A stretch of 37,649 nucleotides of DNA from Lachnospiraceae bacterium (GTDB lineage Bacteria; Bacillota; Clostridia; Lachnospirales; Lachnospiraceae), in NCBI GenBank assembly GCA_022792835.1, contig JAAWBT010000013.1, positions 1-37,649 of the forward strand. Reading direction: 5' to 3'. Below are positions 8,187 through 16,833 of the stretch, one piece after another. Under the pieces are notes generated by a model, which did no database searches, was not told where the DNA came from, and worked only from the letters and a program-made list of their open reading frames with translations. The translations under genes were made by a program, and so were the position numbers. Each line of letters begins with the position of its first letter. Position 1 is the first letter of the stretch.

Positions 8187-9488
8187 TTATCCGGCGATTG
8201 CCCTCATGAGCTGTACCGTTTCTTCATAAGAAAAGCTTTCATTAATTCCCTGAGTCAAAAACCCATTCATATTGTTTATCTTGGAAACCGCCTCGTCAAG
8301 AGCAGGATTGGTTCCTTTTTTGTATGCGCCAATGGCAATGAGATCTGCATTTTTTTGATAAAGAGCAAGAAGATTCCGAAATCGTCCGTCAATCCGTTTA
8401 TGATCTTTTGGAACGATCTCTACCATCAGTCTTGAGATGCTTGCACCGATATCAATAGCCGGAAAGTGATTCTCATTGGCAAGTTGACGGCTCAGCACAA
8501 TATGACCGTCTAAAATACCGCGAACCGTGTCAGAAATTGGTTCGTTGGTGTCATCACCTTCCACCAGCACCGTATAAACCCCGGTAATAGAACCTTTGTT
8601 AAAATTGCCGCTCCGCTCCAAAAGTTTTGGGAACTCCGCGTAAATAGAGGGCGTATAGCCTCTGGCAATGGGCGGTTCCCCGATTGCCAGACCGATCTCC
8701 CTCTGCGCCATAGCATAACGGGTCAGTGAATCCATCATCAGAAGGACATCCATTCCCTGATCCCTAAAATATTCTGCAATGGTCGTTGCCACCAGAGGGC
8801 ATTTCATACGGAGCATGGCCGGCTGGTCCGAGGTTGCCACAACTAACACCGAACGGCTCATGCCCTCTTCTCCCAGATCCTTCTGGACAAATTCCAGTAC
8901 CTCACGGCCTCGCTCACCCACCAATGCAATCACATTGATATCCGTCTTCACATTTTTGGCGATCATTCCCATCAGGGTACTTTTTCCCACACCGGAACCA
9001 GCAAAAATCCCAATCCTCTGCCCCTTCCCGATGGTATTCAGCCCATCAATGGCTTTCACACCAAATTCCAACCGTTCTCTGATGGGAGGTCTGGCCAAAG
9101 GATTGATTCCAGGGGAATCCACCGAATAAAATCTTGTGGGATTAAATCCTGATCCCCCATCCATGGGTTCCCCCATGGCATTGATAATACGCCCTCTGAG
9201 AAAATCTCCTACAGGAACCTTTAAACGGCGCCTCGTGTTTCTCACAAAACTGCCCGCACTGATTCCACTGGTATTCTCATAAGCCATCAGCTGAATGCGG
9301 TTTTCTTTGAATCCAACCACTTCAGCGCGAATCTGCCGGTTCTGTTCCTCGTTATAAATCATAACGATATCGCCGATGCTGCTTCTACCTCCTGATGCCT
9401 CTACCGACATACCGACTACATTTTCAATTTTTCCGATCCGGCTGATCGTCTCTGAATTGGCAATCAACTGGGGCATCTTCTTAAACAC
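8187..9488 (-). CDS. fliI: flagellum-specific ATP synthase FliI
   Basis: FliI is the F1-beta-like ATPase of the flagellar type III export system, acting as a cytoplasmic hexamer with FliH and FliJ. The 433-residue product has the Walker A motif GIFAGSGVGKST (about 157-168), the GERGREV motif, the Walker B segment MDVLLMMDSLTRYAMAQRE and the arginine-finger region near GRFRN. I place the start at GTG 9488 (reading MFKKMPQLIANS), which has AAAGGAG six bases upstream and lies 16 bases after the fliH stop. Longer readings extend in frame into fliH and begin with sequence unlike FliI. Length fits the family. Confidence 0.96.
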   Translation of the reverse strand: MFKKMPQLIANSETISRIGKIENVVGMSVEASGGRSSIGDIVMIYNEEQNRQIRAEVVGFKENRIQLMAYENTSGISAGSFVRNTRRRLKVPVGDFLRGRIINAMGEPMDGGSGFNPTRFYSVDSPGINPLARPPIRERLEFGVKAIDGLNTIGKGQRIGIFAGSGVGKSTLMGMIAKNVKTDINVIALVGERGREVLEFVQKDLGEEGMSRSVLVVATSDQPAMLRMKCPLVATTIAEYFRDQGMDVLLMMDSLTRYAMAQREIGLAIGEPPIARGYTPSIYAEFPKLLERSGNFNKGSITGVYTVLVEGDDTNEPISDTVRGILDGHIVLSRQLANENHFPAIDIGASISRLMVEIVPKDHKRIDGRFRNLLALYQKNADLIAIGAYKKGTNPALDEAVSKINNMNGFLTQGINESFSYEETVQLMRAIAG

Positions 9489-9504
9489 AGCCTGCTCCTT
9501 TATT

Positions 9505-10347
9505 CTATGCACGAATGGTTCCTGTGATCTCGCGGATATTTTCCATCTGTGTCTCCACACCAATATCCAGAATCTCTTCTGGGGTTTCAATGATGCAACT
9601 TCCCCGCTGTTCTTTTTCCATAACGATAAATTTAATGTTGTCGGAAACTCTGGTGAGCTCTGTCACCAGATCTGCATCCGCCTCCATCATCATATCGTAA
9701 TCCAGCTTTTCCAGGTATATTTTAAGCCAGGCGGTCTTTCTGAGCTTTTCTGTCTCAAAAACAATCATCCTCTTAATGATATCACCACTGGCCTCCAGGC
9801 TGGTATGGATCACCTTCTCAGCCACTGCAAAAGCACAGTCTCTGAGTTGATCCAGATAATCCCGTATACATTTGCTTTTTGCCTGTTCAATACTGCCCAC
9901 CATTTCTGAAAGCTCCTGACTGACCGCCTGTTTTTGCTCCTCCAGAACCACTTCCATCTTTCCCAGCGCTTCTGCCCTGCCGGCATGCCGGCCTTCTTCA
10001 AATCCTCTGGTATATCCCGTCTGTCTGGCTTCTTCTTTAATAATTTCCGCTTCTTCTCTGGTTTTCTTAAGCAGTTCCTCTGCCTTTTCTCTGGCTTCCT
10101 GCAAGATGCGCTCTGCCTCTTCATCTGCTGCCTGTGCTTGCTGCTCTCTCGCCTTTAATGCTTCCAGCTCTTCATCTATGTAAAAAGATTCTTCTGTCTC
10201 TTCCTCTGGTTCTTGCCTGACAGGTTCATCCAGATTCCTTCTGGAAAGCTCTCGTATTACCGGCTTGGTCGCAGTCAGGGGAGGGATAAAATCCCGCACC
10301 TTTTCCGGGTTCCACGTTTTGATCACGCTTTTAGACGATGATGTCAT
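9505..10347 (-). CDS. fliH: flagellar assembly protein FliH
   Basis: FliH regulates the FliI ATPase and tethers it to the C-ring. The protein of about 280 residues has a variable N-terminus and a long acidic coiled coil (about 65-150), rich in Ala/Glu/Lys. This includes GYTRGFEEGRHAGRAEA, the glycine-rich repeat-like zone typical of FliH. The C-terminal FliH/V-ATPase E-like domain follows, with LRDCAFAVAEKVI, GDIIKRMI and the end block RGSCIIETPEEILDIGVET. The start is uncertain: ATG 10347 is preferred, because a GTG at 10356 would have its AAGGG only two bases away. Either start overlaps the 3' end of fliG, implying translational coupling. Confidence 0.93.
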   Translation of the reverse strand: MTSSSKSVIKTWNPEKVRDFIPPLTATKPVIRELSRRNLDEPVRQEPEEETEESFYIDEELEALKAREQQAQAADEEAERILQEAREKAEELLKKTREEAEIIKEEARQTGYTRGFEEGRHAGRAEALGKMEVVLEEQKQAVSQELSEMVGSIEQAKSKCIRDYLDQLRDCAFAVAEKVIHTSLEASGDIIKRMIVFETEKLRKTAWLKIYLEKLDYDMMMEADADLVTELTRVSDNIKFIVMEKEQRGSCIIETPEEILDIGVETQMENIREITGTIRA

Positions 10348-11395
10348 CCTCGTCACTTCCCTTCTTAATGATTACCTCACCTCTCTCCTCCAGATTTCGG
10401 ATCAGATTAACAATACGCTGCTGCGCCTCTTCCACATCTTTCAGACGTACATTGGTTGTAATCTCCAGGTCTGCACGGACAGTCTCTGCCATTCTCTTGG
10501 ACATATTGTTGAAGAAAATCGTCTGCATATCTTCTGAGGCCGTTTTGAGTGCGTACACCACATCCTTGGAATCACAGTCACGCACAAAACGCTGCACAGA
10601 ACGATCGTCCATATCCAGAATATTCTCGAAAACAAACATTTTGTTCCGAATATCCTGCGCCAAATCCGGATTGGTCTTCCCCAGCTCTTCGAAGATCTTC
10701 CTCTCATTGCTGCGGTCTACGTGGTTCATGACATCTGCCACATAATCAATACCACCCAGATTTGTATTGTCCTCGCTGGTAATGATTGCGGAGAATTTCC
10801 GTTTCATTTCCTCCTCCACAATGGCAATGGCCTCCGGGGATACCCGGTCCATATTGGCCATTCCTTCCAAGACCGGAATCCGTTTCTCCTCCGACAGCTG
10901 CTCCAGAATCCCTGCCGCCTGCTCCGGATCCATATAGGACAAGATCAGGGAAATGACCTGAGATCTCTCATGCTGCAGCAGCGAAAGCAACGCTTTTGGA
11001 TCGCCCTTCGTGAAAAAATTGAAAGGTTTGGACTGAAGAGTCTTGGAAACTCTCTCCAGCAGCGACCTGGCCGTTGAATCGCCAAACGCCTTCTCCAAGA
11101 CATTCCGCGCATAATCCAATCCGCCGTCTGTCATCATTTTATGAGTCAGACACAACTTATAAAACTCATCCAAAGCTTCCTCTACCTGGGAGTTGCTGGT
11201 CTTGCCCAGCTTTGCCACTTCGTAAGTCAAATCCTCTATGTCCTGCTCACTCAAATACTTGTAGATCTGAGAAGCTCGGTCAGCCCCCAGAGATACGATA
11301 ACAATGGCAGCTTTCTGCTTGGAATTCAAAACCACCTTTTGTTCTTCCGCTGCCCCTTCTTTATTTCCCTTTGTTTGAACCGCGGCCTCCGCCAT
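10331..11395 (-). CDS. fliG: flagellar motor switch protein FliG
   Basis: FliG links the MS-ring to the C-ring and receives torque from MotA. The product of about 354 residues shows the N-terminal domain (KAAIVIVSLGADRASQIYKY, about 28-47), the armadillo-like middle domain and the EHPQ-type region in DPEQAAGILEQL. The C-terminal domain contains FVFENILDMDDRSVQRFVRD, with the charged torque helix, and NNMSKRMAETVRADLE. ATG 11395 is preferred, with AGGAGG nine bases upstream. An ATG three codons earlier sits against that ribosome binding site. It overlaps the end of fliF by 35 bases and the start of fliH by 17, showing dense packing. Confidence 0.96.
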   Translation of the reverse strand: MAEAAVQTKGNKEGAAEEQKVVLNSKQKAAIVIVSLGADRASQIYKYLSEQDIEDLTYEVAKLGKTSNSQVEEALDEFYKLCLTHKMMTDGGLDYARNVLEKAFGDSTARSLLERVSKTLQSKPFNFFTKGDPKALLSLLQHERSQVISLILSYMDPEQAAGILEQLSEEKRIPVLEGMANMDRVSPEAIAIVEEEMKRKFSAIITSEDNTNLGGIDYVADVMNHVDRSNERKIFEELGKTNPDLAQDIRNKMFVFENILDMDDRSVQRFVRDCDSKDVVYALKTASEDMQTIFFNNMSKRMAETVRADLEITTNVRLKDVEEAQQRIVNLIRNLEERGEVIIKKGSDEDDIIV

Positions 11396-13079
11396 TTTTA
11401 CCATCCTCCTCGCTGGTCAGCCATCCCTGCACCAACTTAGCGACGATCTGTGGATTCTGATCCACCATCTCGCCAATATTCTGCTTCAGCTTCATGTTTC
11501 TCTGCATCTTAAGCTTAAGGATCTCCTCGTTCTGAGACGTCTCCTCATCCTCCTCAAACTGTGGCCCGCCTTCCGGGGATTCCCCTTCAGACCAGCCGTC
11601 TCCTGCTGCCGCGCCAAGTGCATCCACCGGCATTGCAAGAAGTTCCTCTTCCTCTGCCGCTTTCTTCTTCTTTTTCCTCCGTCTGAGGATCAGAAGGAGC
11701 AGAATCAATAAGAATAAAACACCACCTGCAATAATCGCAATCAAAATCGGAAGCGGCAGACCTTCAGCTTCTTCAGGGTCTGGCTGGATAGCCGGAACAT
11801 CTTCTCCCTCCATCTGTTCTTTTGACTCTGGCGAAAGTGTACGGACAATGGTAATATTGTTCGTTGCATCTTCCGCTGAAATCCCAGAGGCATTCGCCAC
11901 AAGGCTCCGAAGATCCGCAAGTTCCACAGACATATCATCCGTGTCAATCACAACACTGACCGTCGTATTTTCCAGAACGCCGGGATTCACCTGGCGCTGC
12001 TCTTTCACTGTATTGTAAAGCCACTCTCTGGCGATGCTGTCATAAGCATAATTATTTAAGGCGTCTTCTCCGTCTTCGTATGTATATCGCGGTACTTCGG
12101 CGTTGCCGTCGGCTCCCGCTACGCCTCCGTCGTCTGGATCCGCACCGGTCTCACTGCCGCCTGATCTGCTCTCTCTCTCCAGAAGCCCTGTCTTGTCTTC
12201 CTCGTCAATCTTTTCCGGAGTCGAATAAGTGGTGCTCTCCTGTATCAGGCTCGCCATATTTACCGTGCCCTTTACAGCGACCTCCACTTTGCCTCTGCCA
12301 TAGATTTTTTCCAGTACAATCCGGATGTTGGAAGCAATATTGCTTTCAATAAGAGCTGTCAGTTCATTTAAATCGCTTGCCGCTCCCACTGTCCCATCGC
12401 CGCCGCTGCTTCCCACCTCTGTCATGGTCGCCGCATCGAACACAGAAATATTGGTAAAGTTCATCCCCCGCACTGCAGTACTGATCAGACGCCGGATCGC
12501 ATCTCCCTCTTCCCCAGTAAGGACCTTCCCATTCTCCATGGTTACCGTTACTGCGGCAGAAGCCTCTGAGGAAGATTCATCGTCGAGGGCATAGGTGGAT
12601 TCCTTTGCCTGAGTGATGGTCACAGTCGCATCCTGGACACCATCAAAAAGCCGGATCTGCGCCCCCAGCCTGTTCTGAAGATCATAAAGTGTATACTGTT
12701 TCCTGTCAGACTCTGTGGACATTAACCCCGCATGATCAATGTACATATCATAGGAGAATCCGCTCTTTGGATATCCCTGACTCAATAGCTCTGCTCTGGT
12801 CTGGTCCACTGTAGCGGAAGGCACTGAAATTGTCCCCGTACTCTCATTATATCTGAACGAAACATCAGAATCCTGGAGAAGGCTTGCCACCTGTGCTGCC
12901 TCCGACTGGTTCATGCTCGTGAACAGGACACTGTAGCTGTTATCCCGGTTCAGAAACAAAGCTGCTGTGATCACAAGTGCAACAACAATTGTGCCCCCTA
13001 CAAGTATATATAACTGCTTTTTTGTCTTAGATGCCAGTTTCTGCCACCATTCTTTGAACCTCTGCACGTTCTTTCCCAA
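11361..13079 (-). CDS. fliF: flagellar MS-ring protein FliF
   Basis: FliF builds the MS-ring in the cytoplasmic membrane, the base of the flagellum and housing of the export gate. The 572-residue product has a first membrane helix at about 24-44 (LYILVGGTIVVALVITAALF) and YscJ/FliF ring-building domains (about 48-220). An acidic, Gly-rich periplasmic loop (about 290-330) and a third domain follow, then a second membrane helix at about 440-465. A run of basic residues (RRRKKKKK) and the cytoplasmic FliG-binding tail with NPQIVAKLVQGWL complete the protein. The start is not certain: TTG 13079 is the longest reading, while GTG 13067 has a slightly better GGGA spacing. Confidence 0.95.
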   Translation of the reverse strand: MGKNVQRFKEWWQKLASKTKKQLYILVGGTIVVALVITAALFLNRDNSYSVLFTSMNQSEAAQVASLLQDSDVSFRYNESTGTISVPSATVDQTRAELLSQGYPKSGFSYDMYIDHAGLMSTESDRKQYTLYDLQNRLGAQIRLFDGVQDATVTITQAKESTYALDDESSSEASAAVTVTMENGKVLTGEEGDAIRRLISTAVRGMNFTNISVFDAATMTEVGSSGGDGTVGAASDLNELTALIESNIASNIRIVLEKIYGRGKVEVAVKGTVNMASLIQESTTYSTPEKIDEEDKTGLLERESRSGGSETGADPDDGGVAGADGNAEVPRYTYEDGEDALNNYAYDSIAREWLYNTVKEQRQVNPGVLENTTVSVVIDTDDMSVELADLRSLVANASGISAEDATNNITIVRTLSPESKEQMEGEDVPAIQPDPEEAEGLPLPILIAIIAGGVLFLLILLLLILRRRKKKKKAAEEEELLAMPVDALGAAAGDGWSEGESPEGGPQFEEDEETSQNEEILKLKMQRNMKLKQNIGEMVDQNPQIVAKLVQGWLTSEEDGKNGGGRGSNKGK

Positions 13080-13099
13080 CCTTCACTCGTGAATTTTAA

Positions 13100-13414
13100 T
13101 TACACATTGATTTTCATCAGCTCATTATAGGATTCCAGAGCCTTGTTGCGCAGCGAAATAAGAATATCCAGACTAAGGCTGGCTTTCATCTCTGCAATGG
13201 GCAGAGTATGGACGTTATCAAGCTGCCCCGTGGCAAGAAGGTACTGTTTATTTTCCACATCCGCCTGTGTGGTATAGACCTGATTGACCACACTGTGGAA
13301 TACATCTGAAAAAAGCGCCGTCTCATTTTTACTCTGAGCAGTTTTCTGCTGTGTGCTTCCAATCCCTTCCCACGCCGTTATCGGCGTGATAAACTGTGTT
13401 CCTTCAACTCCCAT
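13100..13414 (-). CDS. fliE: flagellar rod/MS-ring junction protein FliE
   Basis: FliE joins the MS-ring to the rod and is an early export substrate. The 104-residue product has the family length. The conserved C-terminal half shows FSDVFHSVVNQVYTTQADVE, the LATGQLDNVHTLPIAEMKA block (LEAGEVDNLHEVMIA-like) and the ending SLRNKALESYNELMKINV. ATG 13414 has AAGGAG eight bases upstream. It is separated from flgB by 180 bases instead of following flgC closely, as in standard operons. fliF follows after about 20 bases. Confidence 0.94.
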   Translation of the reverse strand: MGVEGTQFITPITAWEGIGSTQQKTAQSKNETALFSDVFHSVVNQVYTTQADVENKQYLLATGQLDNVHTLPIAEMKASLSLDILISLRNKALESYNELMKINV

Positions 13415-13480
13415 ATTTACTTAGCTCCTTCCTGATTCTCTGTCAAAAATCTTCCCGGCCTTCCATACATCTTTCATAAG

Positions 13481-13519
13481 ACACAAAACAAAACCGGGTG
13501 GCAAACTCAAGTCCGGTTT
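13481..13519 (-). terminator. terminator-like hairpin between flgB and fliE
   Basis: Read on the minus strand, AAACCGG and CCGGTTT form a perfect 7-bp stem around a 15-base loop, directly followed by TTTTGTTTTG. This has the form of a modest intrinsic terminator or attenuator inside the operon. The stem is short, so readthrough is expected. It may lower expression of fliE and later genes relative to flgB, or be a relic of the rearrangement that removed flgC from this gap. Confidence 0.45.
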
Positions 13520-13594
13520 CCTATAGGTTTACATTGAAATTTCAACACTCTGTTTTATCCCACGAAGAATCGCCAGCCCTTAAGCCGGCGGTAC

Positions 13595-13984
13595 TTAAAA
13601 CGCCTTGGCTGCACTCTGCAGACGTTTTAAATCGTTATTGACCGAATTCAACATAAACTGATACTCATAAGCAGTCCGTACCAGATCGACCTGCTCCTGA
13701 TCCATATCCACGTTATTTCCATCCAAACGGCTGGACTCCTCCTGACTGATATTCAGACCGGCCCTGGCAGAATGAATCGCCCCATAAACGGCCGCCTTCG
13801 TATCCGGACCACCACTGGCCCTCTGAAGCTTTTTCCGAAGGGTTTCCTCAAAAGTTATGTATCGTGTCTTATATCCGGGAGTGTCTACGTTTGCCACATT
13901 GTTCAGGCCCACCCTCTGCCGCTCCCACAGGAAATCCATCATTTTTTCTGTCAGCTCTACACCGTTTCCATATAAACCGGCCAC
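13595..13984 (-). CDS. flgB: flagellar proximal rod protein FlgB
   Basis: FlgB is a proximal rod subunit and the first gene of the fla operon here. The 129-residue product has the family length. The rod motif reads VGLNNVANVDTPGYKTRYIT at about residues 24-43, and the C-terminal coiled end has NNVDMDQEQVDLVRTAYEYQ and FMLNSVNNDLKRL. I place the start at GTG 13984 (MAGLYGNGVELTE) because AGAAGGAG lies eight bases upstream. A longer frame to 14080 crosses the promoter and adds 32 unlike residues. It is followed not by flgC but by 180 bases of non-coding DNA. Confidence 0.94.
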   Translation of the reverse strand: MAGLYGNGVELTEKMMDFLWERQRVGLNNVANVDTPGYKTRYITFEETLRKKLQRASGGPDTKAAVYGAIHSARAGLNISQEESSRLDGNNVDMDQEQVDLVRTAYEYQFMLNSVNNDLKRLQSAAKAF

Positions 13985-14030
13985 AAAAATCACTCCTTCT
14001 CTGTCATTTTTTGTTCGTCCTGACTTACTT

Positions 14031-14059
14031 AGTATATCAATTTCCTTCGCCAAATGCAA
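14031..14059 (-). promoter_or_regulatory. predicted sigma-A-type promoter of the fla operon
   Basis: On the minus strand a TATACT (14036-14031) lies 17 bases after TTGCAT (14059-14054). The -10 is strong and the -35 matches only its TTG half. Transcription would start about 40 bases before the flgB GTG. No clear sigma-D promoter or c-di-GMP riboswitch was recognised upstream of flgB. Confidence 0.5.
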
Positions 14060-14182
14060 TAGCCAACGCCAAAAAAACAATTGTTTCCATCGTTAGTTTT
14101 TTAACCCAATCCCTTTATTTCCTGATTCCTAAACAATTTATAAAATTTTTTACAGGAAATTTTAATATCATAATCATTCGAC

Positions 14183-14215
14183 AAAAAAGGAGCAGAATCT
14201 TTTAAATTCTGCCCC
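14183..14215 (-). terminator. intrinsic terminator after the DUF5610-like gene
   Basis: Read on the minus strand, a stem of about ten pairs (GGGGCAGAAT with ATTCTGCTCC) closes a short A/T loop and is followed by six T residues. It begins eight bases after the stop of the 14224-14865 gene. It separates that transcript from the flgB promoter downstream. Confidence 0.85.
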
Positions 14216-14223
14216 TGAAACGC

Positions 14224-14865
14224 TTATTCTTTTGAATCAGAAGCCGTCCTCTGATACTGATAACCATCAAGACTTCCATTCTCTTTCCAGTAGTCAAAGC
14301 GCTTGTTGATCTCATCATGGGTCTGGCCGCAGATGGAAGGAAGGGAACCTCCCCACTGTCCTGTCGCCTGCTTAAACCCTTTCTCGACAGCCGCTCTCAT
14401 CTCTTCAATCTTAGAGGCGTCACCGCCAGAAAGAGCAACACACATATCCATAATCCTGGTAGCGACTGCATTGACACCCCACTCGCCGTCCTCACCGATC
14501 GACTCCTTTGCTGCCAGCGCCTGCTCCGGTGTGACTACCAAATCACTGAAAAAATCCTTTGTAATACCATTCTTCGCAAGCTGCTCTGCCTTTTTCCCCG
14601 CATTGGCCTGCTTGCTCACAATGTCATTGAGCATTTTCGTGAAAGACTGTTCTCTCTGCTCCTGATATTTCTGAATATCTGTAGCAGAAAGCTTTTTTGT
14701 CTCACCAGAAACCGCTTCGCTGCTCTTTACAAATGTATCAACATCCGCTTTTTTTCCTTCTGCGGCAGCCGCAGCTGCCTCTTCTTTTGAAAGACCCACT
14801 GTCCTGGTTGCGTTTATATCCACAGTGGCCTGATAACGATTTGTTGCTGCAGATGAAACTATCAT
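14224..14865 (-). CDS. uncharacterised DUF5610-like protein next to the fla operon
   Basis: A 213-residue soluble protein with no signal peptide. The first 90 residues are Ala/Lys/Glu/Thr-rich and look helical or disordered. The C-terminal half is a compact domain reading GEWGVNAVATRIMDMCVALS, then a charged helix with AAVEKGFKQA, and ending with THDEINKRFDYWKENG. This resembles the DUF5610 type domain of unknown function found near motility genes in several bacteria; that assignment is from memory and is moderate. ATG 14865 has a good AAGGAG. It lies between an MCP gene and flgB and has its own terminator at 14183-14215. A role in motility or surface structures is inferred only from location. 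Confidence 0.6.
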   Translation of the reverse strand: MIVSSAATNRYQATVDINATRTVGLSKEEAAAAAAEGKKADVDTFVKSSEAVSGETKKLSATDIQKYQEQREQSFTKMLNDIVSKQANAGKKAEQLAKNGITKDFFSDLVVTPEQALAAKESIGEDGEWGVNAVATRIMDMCVALSGGDASKIEEMRAAVEKGFKQATGQWGGSLPSICGQTHDEINKRFDYWKENGSLDGYQYQRTASDSKE

Positions 14866-14950
14866 AACTTCTTCTCTCCTTTCTTTTTAATAATCCGTTC
14901 CATAAAAATTTATTTAAAGCACTGCATAGATGACATTCAGACAGCCGGAA

Positions 14951-16729
14951 TCAATATTTATCCAGCCCGCTGCTTCTGGTCTCCACATAGGAAGAATCAT
15001 CGCTATAAGAAGGTGTGCTGTAGGAAGGTGCACTGTAAGAAGAAGACCCGCCTCTCAACTTAAATCTGGATACCAGTCCCTTCAGCACCTGAGCCTGACC
15101 AGAAAGTTCCTCACTGGAAGCTGCATTCTGTTCTGCTGTCGCAGAATTGGTCTGTACCACACTGGAAATCTGGTCGATTCCCACCATAACCTGAGACACA
15201 GCCGCCGCCTGTTCCTTGGAAGCCTTAGAAATCTCGTAAACAATTGACGCAGACTGTTCAGACATCTCTGTGATCTTGTTAAAGGAAGCCGCCGTCTGAT
15301 CCGCGATATCCGCGCCCTCTTTCACAGCCTTGATCGTCGCGCCGATCAAAGAAGCTGTATTGGCGGAAGCCTCCGCAGATTTACTTGCCAGGTTCCGTAC
15401 TTCATCCGCCACAACTGCAAAGCCCTTTCCTGCAGTGCCGGCCCTCGCTGCCTCCACCGCTGCATTCAATGCCAGAATGTTGGTCTGGAATGCAATATCC
15501 TCGATGGTCTTGATAATCTTACTGATCTCGTTGGCCGAATCCTCAATCTGCGCCATGGCTGCCGTCATACTGCTCATCTGCTGCTTGCCAAGCTCCAGCT
15601 CCGTTGCAGTAGCGCTGGCCTGATCCTTAGCGTCCTCTGCCCGTTTTGCGTTCTCATTTACATGGTTCGAAATCTCATTGATCGTGGCAGCAATTTCCTG
15701 TACAGAGGAAGCCTGCTCAGTCGCGCCCTGGCTCAGTGCCTGGGCGGCGCTGGATACCTGGTCGCTTCCACCAGCCACCTGTCCGGATGCCTCGTTGATA
15801 CGGGTCATTGTATCGTTCATGGAGTCAGCAATATGCTCCAGAGAAGTCTTCACCTTAGCAAACTCACCGGCATAATCATAGGTCAGATGAACCGTCAGTT
15901 CACCCTCCGCCATCTCATCCAGCACTTCGGAAATCTCGTCAATATATTTCACATAATCCTTCAGACGGACCACTGTATCGTTCACATTCTTTGCCAGAGT
16001 TCCCAGCTCGTCTTTGGAATGATAGTTGATCTCCAGATCCAGCTCACCTTCAGCAATCTTCCTGGAAACCGTATCCAGCTCATTGACCGGCTTTGTGATC
16101 AAACGAATTACAATAATAGAACCCGCGATCAGAAGCAGTATACTGATAACGATGATCGTAAGCATAATGGTATTGGCAGAACGAAAAGCGCTTCTGGAGT
16201 CTGCAGCCAGATCATCTGCATGGCTTTCGCAGTACTTCGTCAGCTCTGCAAGCACTCCTGCCACAGTATCATAATCCGAACTGGAAGAAATGGAAATCGC
16301 CATGGCGTTCTCTGTGTCTCCTCCCCTGCTGGCGAGAAGTACCTGTTCGGAAGAGGTCAGGTAAGCATTCCAGCCGGCCTCCACCTTATCTATCATATTC
16401 TTTACATCACTGCTCTCTGCCTTGGACTTGCAGTCTTCAAGGCCCGCAGAGATCTCCTCGCTGGTAACCTGCAGTTCCTGTTCTATCGTCCCCATATCTT
16501 CCGCATTTTCTGTTAACACATGACGCAGCGTCATTCTGCGGAAATCGGCCATGTTGGTCCGAAGCTCCTGGGTCGCAGTCATCATAGGAATACTTTTTTC
16601 GTTGATCTCAGTCGTCTTTTTGTTGATAATGGTCATGCAGACCACAGACACGACACCTGTAAGCAGAAGACATAGCACTGCAATTCCAAGTACCAGTGTC
16701 AGTTTTGAGCGAATCTTTAAATTTTTCAT
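14951..16729 (-). CDS. methyl-accepting chemotaxis protein
   Basis: A membrane chemoreceptor that senses a ligand outside the cell and controls CheA/CheW. The 592-residue product has a first membrane helix at about 9-32 and an extracellular four-helix-bundle-like sensor (about 33-188). The second helix is at about 189-212 ([20 protein letters not shown]), with a HAMP domain (about 213-265). The signalling domain follows, its hairpin tip being [20 protein letters not shown] with [15 protein letters not shown]. The C-terminus is a Ser/Tyr tail with PSYS repeated and no NWETF-type CheR tether. The ligand cannot be told from sequence. It is preceded by an FtsA-like gene and followed by the DUF5610-like gene. 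Confidence 0.96.
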   Translation of the reverse strand: MKNLKIRSKLTLVLGIAVLCLLLTGVVSVVCMTIINKKTTEINEKSIPMMTATQELRTNMADFRRMTLRHVLTENAEDMGTIEQELQVTSEEISAGLEDCKSKAESSDVKNMIDKVEAGWNAYLTSSEQVLLASRGGDTENAMAISISSSSDYDTVAGVLAELTKYCESHADDLAADSRSAFRSANTIMLTIIVISILLLIAGSIIVIRLITKPVNELDTVSRKIAEGELDLEINYHSKDELGTLAKNVNDTVVRLKDYVKYIDEISEVLDEMAEGELTVHLTYDYAGEFAKVKTSLEHIADSMNDTMTRINEASGQVAGGSDQVSSAAQALSQGATEQASSVQEIAATINEISNHVNENAKRAEDAKDQASATATELELGKQQMSSMTAAMAQIEDSANEISKIIKTIEDIAFQTNILALNAAVEAARAGTAGKGFAVVADEVRNLASKSAEASANTASLIGATIKAVKEGADIADQTAASFNKITEMSEQSASIVYEISKASKEQAAAVSQVMVGIDQISSVVQTNSATAEQNAASSEELSGQAQVLKGLVSRFKLRGGSSSYSAPSYSTPSYSDDSSYVETRSSGLDKY

Positions 16730-16761
16730 GGCTGGTTTTCCTCCATCGTATGTATAGATAT

Positions 16762-16811
16762 CCTTAATATAAATACCTTTAGTTTAGTTATCGTCGCAAA
16801 ACCTTAATATA
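16762..16811. repeat. 10-bp direct repeat upstream of the MCP gene
   Basis: CCTTAATATA occurs at 16762-16771 and again at 16802-16811, exactly 40 bp apart, in the 104-base gap between the MCP and FtsA-like genes. The spacing is close to four helical turns. The gap is A/T rich, so chance is possible. No good promoter was found here. Confidence 0.4.
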
Positions 16812-16833
16812 TAAGCGGCTGCTGAAAAAGAAA

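Noticed and set aside
13985-14223. c-di-GMP riboswitch or sigma-D promoter before flgB, as in some Clostridia
   Set aside because: The conserved riboswitch blocks and a TAAA-N15-GCCGATAT promoter were not found by eye; only a sigma-A-like promoter and the upstream terminator are visible.
15662-16516. 284-residue plus-strand frame
   Set aside because: Antisense to the chemoreceptor gene, no recognised domain, and composition fits a shadow frame.
16741-16800. Sigma-D promoter for the chemoreceptor gene
   Set aside because: TAAA and a GGATAT-like -10 are present, but at 12 or 17 bases and not 14-16, and the -10 matches poorly.
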